DNA from: Hygrophila difformis
Lineage: Eukaryota > Streptophyta > Magnoliopsida > Lamiales > Acanthaceae
Length of the DNA stretch: 64,000 nt
Direction: 5' to 3'
NCBI GenBank assembly: GCA_030278955.1
Contig: JAOANR010000013.1
Span: forward strand, 42,134,191 to 42,198,190
In this document: in pieces, positions 56,580 to 64,000 of the stretch
Numbering within the stretch: position 1 is the stretch's first letter
Layout of the letters: each line of letters begins with the position of its first letter
Notes under the pieces: model-generated
What the model saw: the letters and a program-made list of their open reading frames with translations, nothing else
The model's database searches: none
What the model was told of the DNA's origin: nothing
Made by a program: the position numbers and the translations under genes

Positions 56580-56906
56580 TTATTCCATATGGTTTATAAA
56601 TTATTATGCATTTGTGCTACAAAACATAGTACATACCTACTACGAATTGGTTTTGGGTTGAAGCCCTATGTCCATTTTCTTTCTAACATGGTATTAGAGC
56701 CATGAGTACTCATTTGGGTATCTTGTTGTTTTCGGGATGAATATTATCTCGATGTTGTTTCCGAGATGAATATCATCTCGAGGTGGGGTGATAAAGTCCC
56801 ACATCGGTTATATGTTGGGTATTCACCTGTTTATATGGACATGAGCATCTCTACCTACTACCAATTGGTTTTAGGTTGAAGTCCTAAGTGCATCTTCTTT
56901 CTAACA
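56580..56906 (+). mobile_element. TRIM-type miniature LTR element
   Basis: Two short LTR-like repeats (ending TTTCTAACA at 56,688 and 56,906; both contain CAATTGGTTTT or GAATTGGTTTT and GGTTGAAG) flank a small interior. The interior starts TGGTATTAGAGCCATGAG (Met-tRNA primer-like) and ends AGGTGGGGTGATAAAG (purine-rich). It is related to the element at 23,030. The left border is uncertain. Confidence 0.6.
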
Positions 56907-57628
56907 GCTTCCATTATGGGACAATAGTATGGGAGATCAATTAATGAATGATTGTTTGGTCATTTTTATAGAATGTGATTTGTTTACGAATGTCAGTATT
57001 GATGTTATTGTACAACGATACAAAAAATGAGAATCCGTCGTGAACAATTATAGTTATTTTGATGTAAGTACTTGATATATATTCTGTATGGCTTTGAATT
57101 TAATGTTTTTATCTTTTACAATTATAATTATTATATTAAAATTAATTATATTAATTATTGAAAACTAATTATTGTAAGTATCTTGTTGTTTTTGGGATGA
57201 ATATTATCTCGATGTTGTTTCCGAGATGAATATCATCTCGAGGTGGGGTGATAAAGTCCCACATCGGTTATATGTTGGGTATTCCCCTGTTTATATGGAC
57301 ATAGGCATCTCTACCTACTACCAATTGGTTTTAGGTTGAAGTCATAAGTCCATCTTCTTTCTAACAGCTTCCATTATGGGACAATAGTATGGGAGATCAA
57401 TTAATGAATGATTGTTTGGTCATTTTTATAGAATGTGATTTGTTTACGAATGTCAGTATTGATGTTATTGTACAACGATACAAAAAATGAGAATCCGTCG
57501 TGAACAATTATAGTTATTTTGATGTAAGTACTTGATATATATTCTGTATGGCTTTGAATTTAATGTTTTTATCTTTTACAATTATAATTATTATATTAAA
57601 ATTAATTATATTATTTATTGAAAACTAA
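56718..57628 (+). repeat. 460-bp tandem duplication
   Basis: Unit 1 (56718-57177) and unit 2 (57178-57628) are nearly identical, starting GTATCTTGTTGTTTT and ending ATTGAAAACTAA. The unit contains the TRIM interior and right LTR plus 270 bp of flanking DNA. Confidence 0.92.
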
Positions 57629-57707
57629 CCTACCGAAGCAGATTTCCTGGATCCGCCACTGCATATATGTGCTCGAGTTTGTTACCTTTTTATGGGAAAA
57701 AAAATCA

Positions 57708-57950
57708 TTTAGTCCCATAATTTTTCAATTTTCAAAACAGTCTTATAAATATTGAATTAGATGAATTCGTCTCATAAATGAATGAGTTCGGCGATGATTA
57801 TGGTAGTTATGAGACGGGTTCGGCGATGATTCGCAAAAAACCGGGTTCATGAACGAATTCGGCGAAGATTATGGTACTTATGGGACACATTCGTCTAATT
57901 CGATATTTGTGAAAATATTTTGATTTTTTTTTTAAAATTATAGACTATAT
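57708..57950. mobile_element. Small MITE-like fold-back
   Basis: ATTTAGTCCCATAATTTT on the left pairs imperfectly with the complement of the right end (ATATAGTCTATAATTTT), and GAATTAGATGAATTCGTCTC pairs with GAATTAGACGAATGTGTCCC. The interior repeats TTCGGCGATGATT. Confidence 0.4.
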
Positions 57951-58642
57951 GGTTTTTTTGTTTTTTGTTTTGTTTTGTTTTTTTTTTTTTTTTTTCTTTT
58001 TTCTGGTACAACAGAGGTTTCAGCAATCAATAAGAGAAATCCAAAGAGCTTTAATCGCGGATTCTTGCTTCCAAATTGATTGGAATTCACTGGCTTGTGG
58101 TCTGTGTGGAGAAACCTAGCAAAGTTAAGATAATAACTATTATTATTATTCTTTTTAAAATATGTTTTAAATAGTGCAATAAAAGATAAGGACATGGGCG
58201 CTTGACAATATGATGGGCGACGAACAAGCAAGTACATTTATCACCAATACTTTGTCTAATTCTTAGGCAATGATTTGAAATGCCAAGAATAGTAGAATAC
58301 CCTCTTCTCTCCAGTCCACATCATTTCTGAATAACACACACACACTAGGATCGATCATCAAAACAAAACAGACCAGACCGATTTGATAAATCAAAACCAA
58401 TGTCAAGAAAATTGTTAACATGATCGTCCACTATAAAATAAAATATATATGTTACAAACATACAAACCATATATGTGATGTGCCTTACAAAAAAAACAAA
58501 GCAGTAGCAGCACGACAGAATAGCCTTGGCCCTTGAAACATCCATTTGGCTCACATACAATCTTACGCCAACAATGGCCATGCTACGTTTGTTTACTTCA
58601 AATATGGAGGAGGATGGATGGATATATCCCATAACTGATCCG
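57951..58642. other. Intergenic / 3' flank of kinase gene
   Basis: No gene recognised; a poly-T run lies near 57,980. The last few hundred bases probably include the kinase 3' untranslated region. Confidence 0.45.
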
Positions 58643-61620
58643 TTATTGGCCAAACAAACCTCCATTACCATTACCAAGTTCTCCTTGTAATTCCTTCCTC
58701 CTCAGTTCTTCTAACGGGTCAGGACTCTTCATGACCCTCCTCATCCGCCTGATGATATCACAGTCAAATATAATACTACTTATAAATACTGCACCAAAAG
58801 CTCCACAACATTTAAAACCAAAAAATCAAGTTTCCATTGACAGCACATGTACCTGTCTTGAGCATGCTGGGCAGGAAAAGTAGGCATGAATTCCTTTGAC
58901 TTGGGCAGTGGCACCTCCCGGAACCACTCATGGTTGAGAGCCCCTTCGGCGGTTATCCGCTACACAGACCCACTTTTGCAATTAGACACTCACACTATCA
59001 AATTAAATATATCGAAAAAATCAAATGGATAAATACATTGAATAATAATACCTTTTCAGGATCATAAGTCAGAAGTTTGTTCAAAAGGTCAAATCCAGCA
59101 TCGGAAAGCACAGGTGAGCCCGTGAAAGACGTTGCTGGAAATTTCTTACGCAATAGGTTGTACCTGAAAAGTATGGGATCAGTTAGATGCTACATGATAG
59201 TTGGTCAATTGGCACTTGCAATATGGGCGAGAAAGGCAGACCAGAATCGCCCAAAGCTGGATGCCTGGGAAGACAGTGACAAACAGAAGACAACATAAAT
59301 TTTGAGATACACAAGTCAAGAAACAAAAAAACACGATATGTACACTTACTTTTGCCCTGAGAAATTTGCTTGGGCTCCTGGGAGTTTAGAAAGACCAGGC
59401 CAAATTGTCTCATTTGGAGTGCCAAGAATCTTGAATATCTGCAGCACCACAGTGGAAGTGTTTAGAGCAGCATATTAACACACCAATGATCAAATTTCAA
59501 TAAATGGAAAATTATTGATAGATTACAAAAGAATCAAAGCAAGAGGCATTCACCTTCTGAAGCTGTTCAAGCTCATCTTTGCCATTGAATATTGGTTCTT
59601 TCGACAATAACTCAGCCATTATGCATCCCAATGACCACATATCAACGGCAGTAGAATATTGTTTAGCTCCCAAAAGTAGCTCTGGTGCCCTGGATGGTAA
59701 ATATCTTTCAACTTACAAACTATACCAATGAAAACATGGAATGCAATACACAATTAAATATCGCACCATGGTTTTGCCTTTCCAAGTTCATAACGGCACA
59801 CTGACCCACTAGTTGCCAACACACATACAATAGCATGATAATAAGCTAGCATAATCGTGTTAAAAAGTTTGCTAAAACCAGGTAGTCAGCTTATGTTTGT
59901 CAAAAAAATAGCTGGAGAATATAAAGATTAATAGATAAGATGCTCACCTGTACCACAATGTAACCACCAGTTCAGTATAGGGCTTCAGAGGGCTTCCATA
60001 TTGCCGAGCCATTCCAAAGTCACATATCTTCAACTCACCACTGTTATTCAAAAGCAAATTTGAAGTTTTCAAATCCCTGTGCAGCACCCAATTATCATGA
60101 AGATACTTGATACCTCCAAGGAGTTGGAGCATGAGACATTTAACTTCGCTCTGACTAAAGGGTTGTTTCATTGTCTCCATCAATCCTTTTAAATCATGTT
60201 CCATGTATTCCATGACCATAAAAATGCTATCAAGATTGCTCCCTACAACGACCTCTTTAACATCCACAATGGAAGGGTGCTGGGAAGATAAAAGAATGTT
60301 TATTTCCCTTAGAGAAGTCCTAGGAAATCCCTCTCTCTCTCTGTCCATCTTGACCTTCTTCAAAGCAACAATTTCACCAGTCTTCTTATCCCTGGCTCTA
60401 TAAACAACTCCATAAGTGCCTTCATCTATCTTATTCAGTCTCTCGAACACATCAACACTCCTGCATCCCTGAAGCATGTTGACACTCCTATGCGGAGGGT
60501 GGACTGGCTCTGATGTTCCACTAGAATCCCGATCATCCTCAAGTTCTGTATCAGATGGTCTAGATTCAGAATCATCGTCTATCTCCATGTCGTCACAGAG
60601 GTCATCATTATCATGGAGGCCATCACTACTCAAAGATCTAACACGTTCATCAGATTCAAAGGATCTCCCCTTGGCCCTGTCTGAAGCATCGTCTCTGACC
60701 TCCCCAAGCTCTGGTGTTGTGGATTTCCGATGTCCCCTTATTTCAGCAGACTCAGAAACAGATATCTTCATTTTCAATTTATCTTCATTGTCAGAAATCT
60801 CTCCTTCATCAGCTGGGGATTCCGCATCAGTTGCCCAGCGAGATGATATTATTGTCGGTCGTGGCACATAATCATGGTCATTAATTACCTCCGAGAATAG
60901 GTTATCACCTGCGGGCTCTTGCTCTTCAGGCAGCAGAGATGTTTCAGAGGTAAATTCTGGCAAACAAGGTAAGGCAGCAATTTTAGAAATTGAAGCATCA
61001 GAAGTACGAACCTCACAATCATCTTCCACTCTGCAAGCATCCTGAATGTTAGAATTAGGCAACTCATCTAAAGAAACAACCTGAGGAGAAGGAGGAAGAC
61101 GGGGTGGCAGATTACTGCTTCCCATATTATTTCTTACTTTGCTAATTTGACCTGCCTTCCCATCATCTCTATCCCAGATTATTGGTGAAAACTTCCTCTT
61201 CTTGGACTCCTGTTTTGTATTTTCCAATACTTTAGATTCAGATACTTCATTTTTATGTGCTCCTGAATCTGTGCTCCCATCAGAGCCATCACTAGGCAGC
61301 TCTCCAGGCTCTCGATCCATTGGTTGAACTACAAAATGAAACCCTTTAGGCGCCCCACCAACGTTTCCCGAATCAATCCGACCAGAAGCTAACTTATATG
61401 GACCATCTCTGACCTCCCTTTCCTTGAAATCCTTCTGCCCAGCCCTACTCCTATATGCAACACTAACCCTACTCTTACCCCTCTCATACTCCTGATCCCC
61501 TTTCCAAACTCTATCATAATCTCTTTTAGAATAGCCTATTTCCTTCCTTGATACCACTATATCAGCCTCAAGATCCCTGAATCTATTGCCTCTGTAACCC
61601 CCATGTCTTCCCGTAGCCAT
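58643..61620 (-). CDS. CDKG2: Cyclin-dependent kinase G2-like
   Basis: Serine/threonine kinase of the PITSLRE/CDK11 family, a nuclear regulator linked in plants to splicing, meiosis and flowering. Minus-strand exons: 61620-59948, 59689-59554, 59438-59350, 59163-59052, 58959-58853, 58748-58643, total 2223 bp or 740 aa, near Arabidopsis CDKG2. I choose the ATG at 61620 ([20 protein letters not shown]); an upstream in-frame ATG adds 14 unlikely residues. The long N-terminus is charged and serine-rich. The kinase domain spans about 390-685: glycine loop [13 protein letters not shown] lysine in VALKKVKM, signature helix PRTSLREIN (variant of PITSLRE), [30 protein letters not shown]. All catalytic residues are present. 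The tail is [19 protein letters not shown]. It is divergent from the neighbouring FAD monooxygenase gene. Confidence 0.95.
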
Positions 61621-62707
61621 GAATCTAAGTTTGATATTCCACTTAGACGTATCAAACCACACCCTGACACACGGATCGAAAGTCGCCTAAATTTGGGAAA
61701 GGAAAACCCTAACCTTAATTCCCAAACCACAAACCCAATTTACCACCCGGACAAACAATTTTTTCAAATCACAAAGCCCACAACCACCATACGATGTCGG
61801 TTTAATAAAACAAAAAAAGAGAAAAGGAGGGAAATCGAAGAACGACAACGAAGATATGCCCCTTCCTACTCTCACCCCAAAACCGAGAGAGTTTTAAAAG
61901 CAGCGAACTGACGACCAGAAATCAAACCCAAATTGATCAAGAATTAGAAAACCCCCTTGAAGCAATACGGCGCGATTACGCACAACAAAGATTAAGAGAT
62001 CTAAGGGCTGGCCGACGAAACGTGGCAGGGAAATGCAGCGGCGGCGGCAGCAGCGGTTGCGATAGAATCTTTGTATAGACCGATAGACGTCGGAGCGGCG
62101 AACGAGAGGAGAGAACCCGATCGCCTCCAATAATAGCTTACGCGATGGGCATTCTCTACCACAATTTTATGTTAAATTCGTAAATATAAAACCTAATACT
62201 CCGTCGTATATTTGCTTGGGTGTATAATTGCCGTGATGGATTAAGGAAGTTTGATTTGGGCCCATAACCATTAGAAGGAAAGGCCCAAGCCCAATATCAG
62301 TCCACTCTTAAGCCCAACAAAAGTTTTCCTGATGAAAATTCAAAAAGCCCTAGTGTGCGTTAATCAGCAAGGTAACGCAAAACCACGGCCACCGGCGACG
62401 GCGGAGTAGCAGCTAGCAGGATGCGCCAACTGGGGGCAACACGGCCTGCTCCCTTTGAAAGTAGGAGTATAACGAATCAAATGCAGCTGGCAGGTAGAGC
62501 AAGCAATAAATGATTTCCAAGTAGAAAATGTGGGCAGAAATGTGGCGACGTTTGCAAGCAGGCATGGCTCAACACAATCCCCACAGAAAGTCTTGGTTTT
62601 TTTCTTAAATCGCTTTTATATTGCAACTGGATCTGATAAGGCGTCATATATAAAAGGCAAAGTCGCATTTCTCGATCCTCTCCGCCGTGAGGGTTCGTAC
62701 GGCTGCG
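61621..62707. promoter_or_regulatory. Divergent promoter region CDKG2 / EMB2421
   Basis: 1.09 kb between two divergent start codons, holding both 5' untranslated regions and promoters. TATATAAAAG at 62,647-62,656 is well placed for the rightward gene; no TATA is evident for the kinase. Confidence 0.5.
62647..62656 (+). promoter_or_regulatory. Putative TATA box of EMB2421-like gene
   Basis: TATATAAAAG 52 bp before the ATG. Confidence 0.45.
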
Positions 62708-64000
62708 ATGGCAGTTACGAAGCTTGCGAGAAGATTCCATGAATTCCGCCAGGCCAGAAGAAGAAGCGACGTGCTCAAATGCAGCTCGTACGTCCAAAGG
62801 AGAGCGTTCTCGGGTTGCGGCGATAGAAACAGCGGCGATGAATCAGTGTTACCGGTGTTGATCGTCGGCGCAGGACCTGTTGGTCTCGTTCTTTCTATTC
62901 TCCTCACCAAACTAGGTGAAGTAATTGAACTCTTTCTGAAGAGCTTTTTTGTGTGTTTTGTTGATTGAATTGATGTGATCTTATGCAAAATTTGCAGGGG
63001 TAAAATCCGCAATTATTGAGAAGAACAAAGCTTTCTCACTGCATCCTCAAGCTCACTTCGTCAATAATCGATCTATGGAGGTTTGTGCAATTTCCTCCAT
63101 TTTGTTAGTATGAAACTGCAGGGGACAGAAGTTGAGGCTTGTTAAATTGAAGTTGAGTTTTTTTTTTTTTAATTTTTTATTATTATACCTATGGATGCCA
63201 GATATTCCGCAAATTAAATGGCTTGGCTGATGAGATCCTAAGGCATGAGGCTCCTGTGGATTGGTGGAGGAAGTTCATATACTGCACTTCCCTCACTGGC
63301 CCAATTCTTGGTTCTGTTGATCACATGCAACCTCAAGGTGATTTATCGATATCCGTTGATATTGGATGTGATTATCCCAACATATTGTTTTATGGATAAA
63401 CTCTTAAATTTGTATCGCAGATTTTGACCGGATTGTGAGCTCAGTATCAGTTGCTCACTTTTCACAGTATAAACTCATGAGGTTACTAATTAAACAGCTT
63501 GAGGAAACCGGTTTCCATATCAGGGATGAGTTGATGAACTTTGACTACTGCAAGCCTGCAGAGCGAGAGATATTAATGGGGTGTGAATGTACATCTATCA
63601 AGGTTGCTGATGATGTTATAACTGTGACCGGACGTTTGACAAGGAAAGGGAATCACAGAACAAAGGAGTTCCCTTGTAATTTTGTTGTTGGCACTGATGG
63701 TGCAGGGAGTACAGTGAGAAAACTTATGGGAATAGGAATGAGAGGTGAGCAGAACATGCAACACCTTATCAGTGTGCATTTTATGAGTGTGGATCTTGGC
63801 CAGTACTTGATTAAGGAGAGACCTGGAATGCTTTATTTCATCTTTAATACTGAAGCTATAGGTGTTATTGTTGCTCATGATCTGCAGCAAGGGGAATTTG
63901 TTTTGCAGGTACTATAAGACAGTCCTGTTGAACTATACTGCATTTCGTACCATACTTTGAATGCTTAGCATCATCTGTGTGTGTGGCTTGTGCAGTTACC
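62708..64000 (+). CDS. EMB2421: FAD-dependent monooxygenase, EMB2421-like (5' part)
   Basis: Flavoprotein of the phenol-hydroxylase/UbiH-type monooxygenase fold, corresponding to Arabidopsis At1g24340 (EMB2421/EMB260), needed for embryo development; its substrate is unknown to me. Exons seen: 62708-62915, 62998-63080, 63202-63337, 63421-63908, and the first bases of exon 5 from 63996; the window ends there, so the C-terminal half is missing. The N-terminus is basic and Ser/Arg-rich (VTKLARRFHEFRQARRRS), suiting an organelle-targeting peptide. The FAD-binding Rossmann motif is VLIVGAGPVGLVLS (residues about 50-63). Later matches include HPQAHFVNNRSMEIFR, FIYCTSLTGPILGSVDHMQP and the second flavin motif VGTDGAGSTVRKL. 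No defect is seen in the visible part. Confidence 0.93.

Noticed and set aside
60476..60871. 131-codon serine-rich plus-strand frame
   Set aside because: Antisense shadow of the serine/acid-rich N-terminal region of the CDKG2-like kinase.

Overview
This window is nuclear DNA of a flowering plant, almost certainly a eudicot. Genes are split by many short AT-rich GT-AG introns, intergenic DNA is packed with plant transposons (Copia-like and gag-only LTR elements, TRIMs, SINEs, hAT-type MITEs, a Mutator-like element), and the recognisable proteins are closest to eudicot families. A narrower placement (asterid, perhaps Lamiales) is only an impression. All gene models were spliced by eye; reading-frame closure across every junction supports the six main models.

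Layout: (1) 1-9.6 kb, minus-strand gene debris (hemerythrin/HHE-like, thioredoxin/PDI-like, possible DENN-like exon) interrupted by a 1.5 kb fold-back repeat. (2) 9.6-16 kb, non-coding DNA, a non-autonomous Copia-type LTR element (5-bp target duplication ATAAG) and a possible LINE scrap. (3) 16.0-22.3 kb, a complete 18-exon urease gene (837 aa). (4) 22.3-35.2 kb, a transposon graveyard: TRIM, MITEs, three SINEs, a gag-only LTR element nested in a hAT-like MITE, and a 626-bp deletion derivative of the MULE described below. (5) 35.6-42.0 kb, a LOX6-type 13-lipoxygenase (922 aa, plus) convergent with a peroxisomal 4CL-like acyl-CoA ligase (541 aa, C-terminal SKL, minus); both belong to jasmonate-related steps. 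(6) 42.69-54.65 kb, an apparently complete 12 kb Mutator-like element flanked by a perfect 9-bp duplication AATATTGAT. It encodes a FAR1-type transposase (719 aa), a Ulp1-like C48 protease (967 aa) and two small proteins of unknown function, and is filled with a short repeated motif TTTTCAGCGATG that points inward from both ends and also sits in introns. (7) 54.8-58 kb, a second long fold-back repeat, a TRIM and a 460-bp tandem duplication. (8) 58.6-64 kb, a CDKG2-like protein kinase (740 aa, minus) divergent from the 5' part of an EMB2421-type FAD monooxygenase, cut by the window end.

The most unusual item is the four-gene MULE: its motif arrays, its Ulp1-like protease, its two unknown proteins, an exon duplication, and an intron that appears to have been created by tandem duplication of coding sequence. 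The best functional neighbourhood is the LOX6/4CL-like pair.
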